Source: a virus. Taken from it: a stretch of 44,699 nt of DNA. Below the pieces are notes generated by a model, which made no database searches, was not told where the DNA came from, and was given only the letters and a program-made list of their open reading frames with translations. The position numbers and the translations under genes were made by a program. Of this stretch, positions 16,387 to 25,600 are shown one piece after another; the first letter of the stretch is position 1; each line of letters starts with the position of its first letter. The DNA lies in IMG/VR virus record IMGVR_UViG_3300018005_000022, positions 1 to 44,699 of that record, one strand, 5' to 3'.

Positions 16387-17664
16387 CTAAATCCAGCCTT
16401 TAAGTTTCTTTATAGAATCTTCAATTCCCTCGCTTATGTCCGTGCGCCATTGAACTTCTTTCATCAAGGCTATATCCTTTAAAGTGTTGTAAACTTTCTT
16501 ATCCGCTTCTTCGATTGTTTTTCCTGTCTCAACAACACAACCTATGTATCCGTTAGCCCCCGCGAGAACGGGTTGTTTCTTTTCGTCCCACATAACATCA
16601 TGCAACCAGACATTTTCGATGTCAGATTTAGATAGATCAAGAACCTTCATTCCCTTCAGTTCTTTGCATTTCTTTTCGTTGTCGTAATCAGGATATGGAG
16701 GGAATGACATCACAACAGCCATCGAATAATCTTCCTTGAAATCCTGATATCTTAACTGTCCGGTAGCTAGTTTGTAAAAGAACTCTGTCTTGTCGCCGTC
16801 AATCAAATGCCAGAGGTTCTCGATAGCGCAGTACCCAAAACGCGGAGTAAATTCCAAAAACCAAAATTTATCATCTGTAACTATCAAGTTCACATCTACC
16901 ATACCGTGATAGTTATGCTGAGATAGAATCTTCTCAATCGGATAAAGAGCGTTCCTGACTATTTCATCCTCTTCACAGCACCAGACTATTGAACCCTGAC
17001 AGCCGGTATTTTGTCCTCTATTGCCGTTCATAAATCTTTTCTTCTCAATCGTATGAGAAAAATTAGGCAGAAAATGCTGACCGTTGAAAATCCCTTCTGT
17101 TGAGAGTTCAATGCCTTCCACGCATTGCTGTAGAATGAATTTTATGTTCTTTTTCTTTAAGTTTCCCATGTATTCAATCAGTCCGTCATTTGTGCCTTCG
17201 GCTACAAACGTCCAGACGGAATCATCGTTATCAAGTGCCTTAAACACATAGGTATCTTTTTCTTTTTTCAGGAAGTTGATTCCCTCTTTGATCGAAGTAA
17301 ACAACTGATGTTTTGAAATATCCACGTAGTTGTCTTCATTGCCGGAATCTTCCATGATTTTCTGGCCAAGTTCACGGTCAAGTTCAATCTTGTCGCATAT
17401 AGCGGAGGCTCCGACAACCGGCTTTTTCTTTCTGATTTCATCGGCTATCTTTCCCATTCCGGTCATGTCGAAAATGACAAAATCACACCAATCAATATAT
17501 TGATAAAAGTTGGAAATAACTTTTGGATTGTCCCTTCCCTTGCCAATATTGGCATATCCGCCTTGTCTTTCTTTCAGCCAGAAATAGACAGTATTACCTT
17601 CATCTGCAAGGTGACAGGCTAAATGATATCCATCATTAGTCGGTGAGATAAAAAGTATCTTCAT
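16387..17664 (-). CDS. ATP-grasp enzyme, PurD-like (425 aa)
   Basis: Residues 1-90 form a Rossmann-like pre-ATP-grasp domain beginning KILFISPTNDGYHLACHLAD. An ATP-grasp core follows, with YVFKALDNDDSV (lysine of the ATP site), LQQCVEGIELSTEG, and the metal-binding strand FWFLEFTPRFGYCAIE, equivalent to PurD's EFNxRFGDPE. ATP-grasp enzymes join a carboxylate to an amine via an acyl phosphate. It is encoded inside the tail gene block and coupled by ATGA to the upstream small HExxE protein. The substrate is unknown; it could modify a virion protein, a nucleotide or a small peptide. Confidence 0.75.
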   Translation of the reverse strand: MKILFISPTNDGYHLACHLADEGNTVYFWLKERQGGYANIGKGRDNPKVISNFYQYIDWCDFVIFDMTGMGKIADEIRKKKPVVGASAICDKIELDRELGQKIMEDSGNEDNYVDISKHQLFTSIKEGINFLKKEKDTYVFKALDNDDSVWTFVAEGTNDGLIEYMGNLKKKNIKFILQQCVEGIELSTEGIFNGQHFLPNFSHTIEKKRFMNGNRGQNTGCQGSIVWCCEEDEIVRNALYPIEKILSQHNYHGMVDVNLIVTDDKFWFLEFTPRFGYCAIENLWHLIDGDKTEFFYKLATGQLRYQDFKEDYSMAVVMSFPPYPDYDNEKKCKELKGMKVLDLSKSDIENVWLHDVMWDEKKQPVLAGANGYIGCVVETGKTIEEADKKVYNTLKDIALMKEVQWRTDISEGIEDSIKKLKGWI

Positions 17665-18050
17665 TCCAATTCCATCAAATAAGTTTCGTATTCTTCCCAG
17701 TTCAATTTAAAAACTTTTTCTATGACAAATCGTTCTGCTTTCAATCCAAGCATGTGCCCTACATGATAAGGCGCTTTCGGGTCAAAACCAGGGTCATCTT
17801 TGTATTTTCCTTTATACCCAATGTCAAAATCATCAACCATTTTCGGCGTGATTCCATGTTCGTGACACCATTCGGATTCAATCATTTCATGGATAAGAAT
17901 GGCAAATTCGTAAGCCCGTTTCTTCATCTTGGAAATAAAGAAATGCCTGATTCCGCTTACATCATACCAATCTCCACAGGTATCGTATCGTTGTTTGCTA
18001 TGCGGCAATATATTTGCCATTATCATCGGTAAATGAGGTTCTTTAATCAT
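17661..18050 (-). CDS. Small HExxE-motif protein (129 aa)
   Basis: The helix EFAILIHEMIESEWCHEHGI carries His54-Glu55-x-x-Glu58 plus later His residues. This resembles a zinc-peptidase-like HExxE site seen in a family of small phage/bacterial proteins of unknown function. Its stop overlaps the ATG of the ATP-grasp gene and its start overlaps the virion gene upstream, so the three are translated together. It might act with the ATP-grasp enzyme (inference). Confidence 0.55.
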   Translation of the reverse strand: MIKEPHLPMIMANILPHSKQRYDTCGDWYDVSGIRHFFISKMKKRAYEFAILIHEMIESEWCHEHGITPKMVDDFDIGYKGKYKDDPGFDPKAPYHVGHMLGLKAERFVIEKVFKLNWEEYETYLMELE

Positions 18051-19642
18051 TGCTGACCTGTTATCTGCTGTTGAAAATTTTTCTGTTCGTTGCCGACTAT
18101 ATTTGCCATTCTTCCTGCTTGAAACATTTTATTGCTTGAAGGCAACCATTGGCCTGTCTTCGATGTAAATCTATATGCCGCTCCCAATGCTCTGGAAAAT
18201 TCACCTACTATTCTTGGAGAAGACAAAGTTAAAAGACCTAAAAATTTTGGACTAATAGCACCAGAGCCTACTTCAAATATCGCCCCCAAATCCATTGTTC
18301 TGCCTATCCATGACTGAGGTAGGTAACCTCTCAACTGGTATCCTGCCAAGGCTTCCTTAATGTGTGCGCCTGTTTCGGAATCCATCGTTTCTACTAAATG
18401 AGTCCTAAATTCTTTATTATCCCTTAATGCCTGAGTAACTTTTGTTACGGCTGTTTCCGCCGCCGCAGGGTCGCGTGTGGAAAATGCTTTTTGAATTGTT
18501 TTTTGAAGTAACATTGATTCATTGTAATCTTTAAGCATCCCTGAATATTTCGGTTCAACTTTTCCGATAGAAGATATTATTTGTTTCTTTATCGGAGCAA
18601 GAAAAGCGTCTATTTTATTCTGGCCTCCGGGTATTTCAGTGAAATAATCATCCAACTGTTGTTTGAGAATGTCCATTCCCTTCACGGTAGTATCGTCTGG
18701 TTTTCCTCCCCACTTTTTAACCTTGTCATATATTTCCTGAATGTCCCCTTGGTATCTCTTATCCATAGTTGCTCTGCTGAAATCAAGTTTGCCCTTATTG
18801 TTAACGGTAATCCCAAAATTACTTAACTGGTTATCAATAGTGTTGGAGACAGGTGTATAATTTATTCCCGCGTGATTCTGTGAAATTTCATCCATAGTGG
18901 TTTTATATTTACCACGCCTCTGGTCGGCAATGTCATCAACAACTCCATGCACCTGTTCGAGAAGTTCCTCTGCTCGTTTATTTCCTCTCATCCAATCCGT
19001 AAAAACCTTACCGCCCTTAAAGGCTTCTTTGACTGATTCTGAACTGTAACCTATAAGTGTTCCCACGGCAGAGGTAGTAACTTCCTTTGCTGCTTTGCGT
19101 ATCGGTTTTGTCACTGTAGCCGCTATATTTACAGGGTTGGTAACTTCACTTCCTACTTTCGCGGCTTCAACGATTTTATCCAAGCCTGGTATATATTTTG
19201 CCGCTCCTTCTATTCCGCCAAAAACGGTTGATAAGTCCGTAAGAAATCCTACAGGATCATCGTGAATTGTTTTGCTTAACTTCTCTGCCCCGCCGTATCT
19301 ATTAACAAAGAAATCCTTTACCGCTTTTCTTCCTTCGGGAGTAGTAACAGCCGCCGTAATCCCTTTTGCGGTTTGAACCGGATGAATTACAGGTGTGGTA
19401 ATATTCTTTAAAAAATCCAATCCAGAGGAAGGAATATTTTTTATGGTTTCTCCGATAGCCTTGACTCCACCATAAAGACCTTCAAGATTAGGCGAACCGG
19501 AAGCCCAGTTAGGTACTTCACCTTGCTTAAAAGTCCCATCTTCAGAAGGTTTGCCTGATATATCGGTTTTGTCGGGCAGTTGAGAAAAGTCTATTTCTTT
19601 CTCCGCTTGATCCGGCAATTTAGAAAAATCAATTTCTGCCAT
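18047..19642 (-). CDS. Internal virion / DNA-ejection protein (531 aa)
   Basis: I prefer the ATG at 19642, which has AGAGGA at good spacing, to the ATG at 19651, where the purine run touches the start. The repeat IDFSKLPDQAEKEIDFSQLPDK opens the protein, a pattern common in phage virion proteins. The middle is long and helical. Its position after two other ejection-type proteins in a P22-like order (gp7/gp20/gp16 region) suggests it is injected with DNA. Confidence 0.6.
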   Translation of the reverse strand: MAEIDFSKLPDQAEKEIDFSQLPDKTDISGKPSEDGTFKQGEVPNWASGSPNLEGLYGGVKAIGETIKNIPSSGLDFLKNITTPVIHPVQTAKGITAAVTTPEGRKAVKDFFVNRYGGAEKLSKTIHDDPVGFLTDLSTVFGGIEGAAKYIPGLDKIVEAAKVGSEVTNPVNIAATVTKPIRKAAKEVTTSAVGTLIGYSSESVKEAFKGGKVFTDWMRGNKRAEELLEQVHGVVDDIADQRRGKYKTTMDEISQNHAGINYTPVSNTIDNQLSNFGITVNNKGKLDFSRATMDKRYQGDIQEIYDKVKKWGGKPDDTTVKGMDILKQQLDDYFTEIPGGQNKIDAFLAPIKKQIISSIGKVEPKYSGMLKDYNESMLLQKTIQKAFSTRDPAAAETAVTKVTQALRDNKEFRTHLVETMDSETGAHIKEALAGYQLRGYLPQSWIGRTMDLGAIFEVGSGAISPKFLGLLTLSSPRIVGEFSRALGAAYRFTSKTGQWLPSSNKMFQAGRMANIVGNEQKNFQQQITGQQ

Positions 19643-19644
19643 TT

Positions 19645-21093
19645 CTACCATCCTCTTTGCTTGATGACGTAATCTATATTGGCATCGGTTACTTTCTGTT
19701 TGTGTGCTTTAAGATACTGTTCCGCCGACATTTTCTTGGCCTGTTTATCAGCATCCTCTTTTTTTATCCCCTTCGAGTTTTCCTGTATATCCTTGGAAAT
19801 TGTCTGCCAGGGGGTATCAGGCGGATAATTCATGTTGAGTTCTTTTTTGCCTGTAATTTTGTTTCTCAATCTTGTGTTTTCGTCCGCAATAGCCATTACG
19901 CTGTTTTTGCCAAGGGTAGAGGATGTATCTAGCACAATATTCATATCTTCAGGATTCAAGGCAAGGTCGTGTATTTTCCCTATAATCTGCATTTGTTCTA
20001 CGGATGCTCCGGCAATCCCCAACGACCCTGATTCTATTTTAGAAACTTCATTTGACGTGCTTGTAATGGCGAGCCTTAATGCTTCCAAATCACCGGAACC
20101 AGTTATTTTCTGTTTTATCAGATTCATTACACTGTTAAACAATCTTCCGTAATTCGGACCGTATTTCTGCTGTAAAGCATGAATGGTCGTTATATTGTTA
20201 TCAATTCGATTGACAAAATCCCTCGTCAGAGTTTCACGCTTTTGATTTTCCCTTAAAGCTGGCATGGCTATATCGGCTTCTATTGGATTGTAATTCGGAT
20301 TGGATTCCATCGCTTTTGCAGTGGTCATAGCAATAAAGTTTTCTCCGAATCCTGCGTTTTTGAGATCACTTGATACTTCCCTTCCTTCAACTAATGCCTT
20401 AGAATGGGTAGAAATAAGATTCTGCATTGCGGGGGACTCAAACGGAGCTTCCACTCTTTCCTTTGCTCCGCCTACTGAAGAAGCAGATTTGATTTCCATG
20501 TACGAGGCATACTTCGCCTGATCCATAGGAGAAACAGATTTAGGGTCGGTTTTCAGTTTAGCCCCTATTTCTACCATCTTCGCTTCTTCGGTATCAGTTT
20601 TTATTCCCTTGGAAGCGATGTTTATATCTTCAGAAACCATCTTTCGTTCTTTTTCGGTTATATTAGGGTATTTACCGACATATTCCTTTAACTTATCAAC
20701 TCTGTCCATACCCTGATACTTGCCCATAATATCTGTAAGCCCCTGTGCAAATTCATGGTAATTGCTTATGTCTTTTCCCAAATCAGGTAGTTCGCCCAAA
20801 GAATTGGTGCTGGTTTCATTTATTTTTTTAATTGTTTCATAACCTCTTTGAGCAACATCCATATCGGGATTGAACATTGATTTTATACTTTCGCTAAGAA
20901 GTTCTCCCCGTGCTTTTTGTGTGGCGGCTTCCTGTAATCCTTGGGGAGTTCCGGCATGTACCTGTTGTTTCAATGCCTCGGTTTGCAGACCCTGAATGTC
21001 CATCGCTCCCTTCATTTCTTGAAGTTTGAACGCTTCCATGAGTCCCGTGGTCGGTGCGCTTGCCAACCCTAATCCTGCCTGATAGTAATCCAT
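19645..21093 (-). CDS. Internal virion protein, long helical (482 aa)
   Basis: It starts MDYYQAGLGLASAPTTGLME after GAGGTAAA. The protein is almost entirely helical and charged, with QAKKMSAEQYLKAHKQ near the C-terminus. Neighbours indicate a DNA-ejection protein of podovirus type. A 61-bp stretch (20250-20310) is duplicated at the left edge of the window. It overlaps the next gene's start. Confidence 0.55.
   Translation of the reverse strand: MDYYQAGLGLASAPTTGLMEAFKLQEMKGAMDIQGLQTEALKQQVHAGTPQGLQEAATQKARGELLSESIKSMFNPDMDVAQRGYETIKKINETSTNSLGELPDLGKDISNYHEFAQGLTDIMGKYQGMDRVDKLKEYVGKYPNITEKERKMVSEDINIASKGIKTDTEEAKMVEIGAKLKTDPKSVSPMDQAKYASYMEIKSASSVGGAKERVEAPFESPAMQNLISTHSKALVEGREVSSDLKNAGFGENFIAMTTAKAMESNPNYNPIEADIAMPALRENQKRETLTRDFVNRIDNNITTIHALQQKYGPNYGRLFNSVMNLIKQKITGSGDLEALRLAITSTSNEVSKIESGSLGIAGASVEQMQIIGKIHDLALNPEDMNIVLDTSSTLGKNSVMAIADENTRLRNKITGKKELNMNYPPDTPWQTISKDIQENSKGIKKEDADKQAKKMSAEQYLKAHKQKVTDANIDYVIKQRGW
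20250..20310 (-). repeat. Source copy of the 61-bp inverted repeat
   Basis: This lies inside the internal virion protein gene and is intact in frame there, so it is the ancestral copy. The second copy is at 199-259 in inverted orientation. Confidence 0.9.
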
Positions 21094-21101
21094 AATTTAC
21101 C

Positions 21102-21944
21102 TCACGAACTCATTAAACTCATCATTGATGGATTGTAAGCTGGTCCCTGTTCTAAGGTCGGTGTGTATCCTTGCAATCCCTGTAAATAGTTCTGCATAGC
21201 TTGATTCTGTGCATAACCCTGTGCCAGACCCATTCCCATACCGCCTATATTCTGGTACATATTGGCCTGAGACTGTGCTCCGAACTCTAAAGGCTGTATC
21301 TGCATGGCCGCACCCCCAAGATAGGTATTAGCCAATCCTGACCCCAAATTAGAGGCTGTTGAAGCCGCTCCCGAAGCCGCTCCCGCTCCAGTGCTTGTGG
21401 TCTGGCCTACCTGTGCTCCGTATAATTGAGCCAATCTGTTCCACTGGTTCTGTTCCTGATTAGCCATTATGTTTTGGGTAGCGGAACTGATAGCCTGAAC
21501 TCCCGCGCCGGAATTATAAAGACCTCTAGCCGCCATTGCATTATTGATTGCGCCGGTAGTCCCCGTTATTTCATTCTGAGTCAGAGGCGAAGTCTGGTAA
21601 TTCGTAGCGATAGATTGCAACTGAGGCAAAGTCTGCTGATAAGCCTGTAATCCTGCCTGAGTTTCATAAGGTAACAAAGGATAAGCGGCTTCATAGAAAG
21701 GCCGTTGCATGGCAAGACCCTGTTCGCCTAACTGATATTGAAGTCCCGCCGCCTGAGTCGTGGCGTTTGCTCCTATTTGGGCGGATTCTTCTGATGCCGA
21801 TGTAGATTCGCTAGAGGCTAAATAAGAACCTCCAGCGCCTACAAGTACTCCACCAACTATTGCTCCTGCTGCTACCCATGTTCCCCGTTGTCCAGTTAAT
21901 ATTCTTTTGGTTATCAACCAAAGATTACTTAATGTTTTTCGCAT
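21102..21944 (-). CDS. Ejection protein, Gln/Ala-rich with one membrane segment (280 aa)
   Basis: A glycine-rich transmembrane helix (residues about 23-43: WVAAGAIVGGVLVGAGGSYL) is followed by an Ala/Gln/Gly-rich body including GAINNAMAARGLYNSGAG and AQSQANMYQN. This composition and motif set are typical of podovirus DNA-transfer proteins that form a channel across the cell envelope. The start follows GGAG. Confidence 0.7.
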   Translation of the reverse strand: MRKTLSNLWLITKRILTGQRGTWVAAGAIVGGVLVGAGGSYLASSESTSASEESAQIGANATTQAAGLQYQLGEQGLAMQRPFYEAAYPLLPYETQAGLQAYQQTLPQLQSIATNYQTSPLTQNEITGTTGAINNAMAARGLYNSGAGVQAISSATQNIMANQEQNQWNRLAQLYGAQVGQTTSTGAGAASGAASTASNLGSGLANTYLGGAAMQIQPLEFGAQSQANMYQNIGGMGMGLAQGYAQNQAMQNYLQGLQGYTPTLEQGPAYNPSMMSLMSS

Positions 21945-22393
21945 GATTCCAACTCCTTCGCAAAAGTTTGAATTTCGATAACATTATCTAAATCATCAAA
22001 ACTTTTGGCTACTATTTCTTCCTCAATCTTTTCGACATCCGTTTCTTCGGTTGCGTGAACCGTTACCAAAACAACATCGCCTTTATGATAAATAATTCTT
22101 TTCGTCCCCGCCTTGGTAATGAAATAAGCAGGGGCTTCAACTTTTCTTACTCCCCACTCTTCCTTGATATAAATAGTTCCCTGTAAAAGAAACGCCGCAT
22201 GAGAATATTTGTGTATTTTAGTAACAGTTAACATACCGTCCGGCACTCTTATTTCTCTTACATATAAACCTTTGGCAAAACTATGAATCAAAGGAAAGGG
22301 ATCTTCACCGAATGAATCAGGCAAGCGCTTAACCTTTTCTTCAAAAGCCATAATTCCTTTTCTGAAATCGTTTTGTTGGACTACTTCGTTCAT
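21929..22393 (-). CDS. Phage cupin protein (154 aa)
   Basis: The ATG at 22393 has AAGGA upstream, better than the GTG at 22408. The pattern HSFAKGLYVREIRVPDGMLT, KIHKYSHAAFLLQGTIYI, AGTKRIIYHKGDVVLVTVHA is a single-domain cupin common in P22-like and other podoviruses, usually near tail genes. It may bind metal through the His residues. Its role in the virion is unknown. Confidence 0.75.
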   Translation of the reverse strand: MNEVVQQNDFRKGIMAFEEKVKRLPDSFGEDPFPLIHSFAKGLYVREIRVPDGMLTVTKIHKYSHAAFLLQGTIYIKEEWGVRKVEAPAYFITKAGTKRIIYHKGDVVLVTVHATEETDVEKIEEEIVAKSFDDLDNVIEIQTFAKELESCEKH

Positions 22394-22695
22394 GCTGTCC
22401 TTTTCCACTGATAAGTCGTTCCTGTTATATATTCCCAGTTGCCGAAACCAAGCAAAGAATTAGGATTGGTATTCCCCGCCGTGGTAAATACAGAGCCGAT
22501 CGGCCACTGGCTGCCCTGAACAATCGGCTTTAAATTCTCATTCATGGAATTGAGAATCGCCGGAATAGCCGTACTGTTGCTTCCCAGTAAGTTATAGAGT
22601 TTCTGAAAAAACATCATAACCTCAGTAGCGTTATAAGTACCGTCTTTATTTGGTCTCGGCGGTAGATTCAATAATTGCTGTTTTGGTATCAACAT
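22390..22695 (-). CDS. Short tail-fibre/baseplate-like protein (101 aa)
   Basis: The C-terminal half has WPIGSVFTTAGNTNPNSLLG followed by FGNWEYI, a motif ('P.GS.Y......NP...LG.G.WE') found at the ends of many tail-fibre and collar proteins. The N-terminal half is a short helix. It overlaps the cupin start by ATGA. It probably sits on the tail hub. Confidence 0.6.
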   Translation of the reverse strand: MLIPKQQLLNLPPRPNKDGTYNATEVMMFFQKLYNLLGSNSTAIPAILNSMNENLKPIVQGSQWPIGSVFTTAGNTNPNSLLGFGNWEYITGTTYQWKRTA

Positions 22696-22696
22696 A

Positions 22697-25600
22697 TTAT
22701 CTACTCAACACCTGGATTTCCTCTTCACAATCAATTAAAACTAAAGGCACTGCATCTGCAAAAACGTATTCATCCTGCCTGTACCTAAAAACCCCGTTTT
22801 GCCTGAACTCCACAATGGAATACACTTCACCAATTTTCCCTAAACTTCCCGTTCTTTCATCTGTCCAGTCCTGACCGTCTACTCTTGATCTCATTGTGAA
22901 GACGGGTTCACGGGCAGGAATAATAGAACCTGATATGGTAATGGAATCAGAAGTATTTATAATAGGAAGATTATTGAATATTACTGTAGCCTCAATCGTT
23001 TTCCCATTATTATCAGTTAAGGTATAAACACCATCACCGTTTATCCCAACGGGAGTACCATCATTCCATGACAAGAAATTAGTATCTACCATTCCTAAAA
23101 TATAACAGTCATAATTGGCGGTACATGCCGTTCCGGGGTCATCATTATATATCAAATACACACTGTTTTCGGCTTTGGAATTAGCATCAGCAATCGCTAA
23201 AGCAAGAGAGGAAAATTGTTTCCCAGTTCCTACTGTTCTAACAGCTCCCGTCCATAATGTACCCTCAATATATATTTTTCCTGCTGTTTCTTTTATTAAT
23301 AATCCGGTAACACCATAATCAGGTCCATATCCATCACCCTGAACATGATTTGACTGAAGGATTTTGTCATCCACTGCTAATGAATTTTCACAAACGTAAA
23401 CACCCCATCCGTGAACTGGTGAATCATAAGAACACTTAACTAAAGAAACCTTACTTAAATCCAAATATATTAACTGAGCTGCGTCCGCAAAAAGATAAGT
23501 ATTGGTCAAAACGACATCTGTAGATGAAAACATTCCCGTTTGGCTTCCTACTGTGTAAGATTCAATACCATACTGAGTATTATATGCAGGATCGTTAACG
23601 GCTAAAATACATCTATTGGTTTTAAATTTTCCTCCAGAAGCAGTAACCCATAACATTACGTTTGAAAAAGCAGCGCCAAACATTGTAACATTCTCAATAT
23701 AACATTTCCCAAGAAATTCTTGACTCATTAATTCGGCTGTTGCATTAGATGTTCCTATTTTTATGCGACTTTCTATTGTGTAATTTAAGGGATAAATTCC
23801 TGCGGGATTAGTGCAATTACTTAGAGTTACTCCCGTAGTATTAACAGGTTGTGTCATCCTTTGAGTATTAATTTCTGGCAATCCGACTCCTCTTTGAACG
23901 GTCAATCTCAACCGTTCTGACCTCTTTTTATATTTAATACCGTAGTCAACCATTCCGTTACGTTTTACGATTCTCAAAATAGATTCCGCATCCGTGGCAT
24001 ATTGGCGGCTTATCTTATAGATTTTTCCTGATCGTCTATCCCCCACTAAGTCGAATCCCCATTCGGGACATTTACAGGAACATCGCGGAATCCACTGATC
24101 GAAATCTCCGGTATTAATATTCCAAAGTCCCCACTGTCCCTGCCACATATCGGTTTCAGCATCATAGGCTATCGTCAGATTAGCAGTCGGGAATGTAATC
24201 ACGACAAAATTTCTTCCATCGCATTTTACGGAAATGGCAAAGGCATCTTCTATTACTTCCATCTGTTGCATGAGAGAAGCAAAGGGATTGCTGATTACTT
24301 TCGGCGCTCGGTTAATTAATTGAACCAAATTTCTGTCGTTATCTATCATCCAGTGAAGATTGCCGTCAAAAATAACGCTGTCCGGCGCTATCGTTCCAGT
24401 CTCGCTGGTAAGTCCTTCATATTTGGAAAACGGGGAGGAACCATCATTAACCCAGTATTCAATGGATTTCTTTCCGAATAGAATTATCATGTCAAAACGG
24501 GTATCGAGTGCCTGTAAGACTTCTCCTTTGGCTTCCATGTTGGCGAAACTAAGTCCCTGCCATCCGGCACTGTAAGCCGCGCCTGGAACCCATGAAGTCT
24601 CAACTGGTTGAGAAGTCGCCTCGAAACAGACAACCGGAGTTCGGCCTACCACTAAATAAGTATTTGTTCCTGAACCGATGTCGAAATTTTCTCCGTTGTA
24701 ATCTTCAAGATAAATTGTCCCAGCCGCCGTTCCAGCGGTGAATGTTCCTGAACTTACTTCCACTGAAACAACTGAAGCTGAAGCCGTTCCTGCCGCATTT
24801 TGGATGACTGAACCTGCTGTCGGATTTACAGAACCGTTTATAAACGGCATAGAATAATAATTCTGATTCGGTGGCACAACGGTCTTCTGCCAGTATGTAG
24901 CCCAGTTGTTTCCGGTTATTGGTTGGTTGCTGTTTATATTGACGGGATTTGTAGTGGCTTCGGCTATCGCATATAAAGCAGTCCCCGTTTGTGTTGGCTG
25001 TGCTGTTCCCTCCGCGCAAGGTGGCAATCCTAAGGGCTTGAAACCGAATGAAACCGCCGCGCCTGTTACATCACCGGAAGCTCCCGGTGAAATCGTAATG
25101 GTCGTTCCGTTGATTTGTTCTATCTGATAGTCGCCCGACAAACCCGCAATGACTATGTATTGATTGACCGCCATTCCCGCATTGGAATTAACTATCAGAG
25201 AGGTAGAACCGCTGGAAACCGTTCCGGTAGTATTTCCTGAATTTAAAATCGGCATTGAATAGGCAAAAGGCGAGGCTCCGAAATTTGCCGTTATTTGTCC
25301 GGCCTCACCGTAAACTATCGCTTCGTATCTTAAAGAAACAGCTGGATAAATTGTTCCGCTTATTCCTGAATAAGCAATTCCAAGTGAAACTCCATTTTTA
25401 TAAAATATTAAAATTCCGTGATCTGCATCATAGGAAATTCCGATAACGTCTCCCTTGACAAAATACTGGCCATTGCCTTGCTCCAAGCCGTTGTGATATT
25501 TGGCGCTGTTATTAGCGTAAGACCATCCTTCACTGTCTGAACCGAAAAATCCGCTCTTGTCCTCGCTTGCCAATTCAGAAGCTATCCCGATGTAAACATT

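Noticed and set aside
18047-21093. A second intein or frameshifted fusion between the two long virion genes
   Set aside because: The overlap is a normal stop/start arrangement with its own ribosome-binding site, and no splicing motifs are seen.
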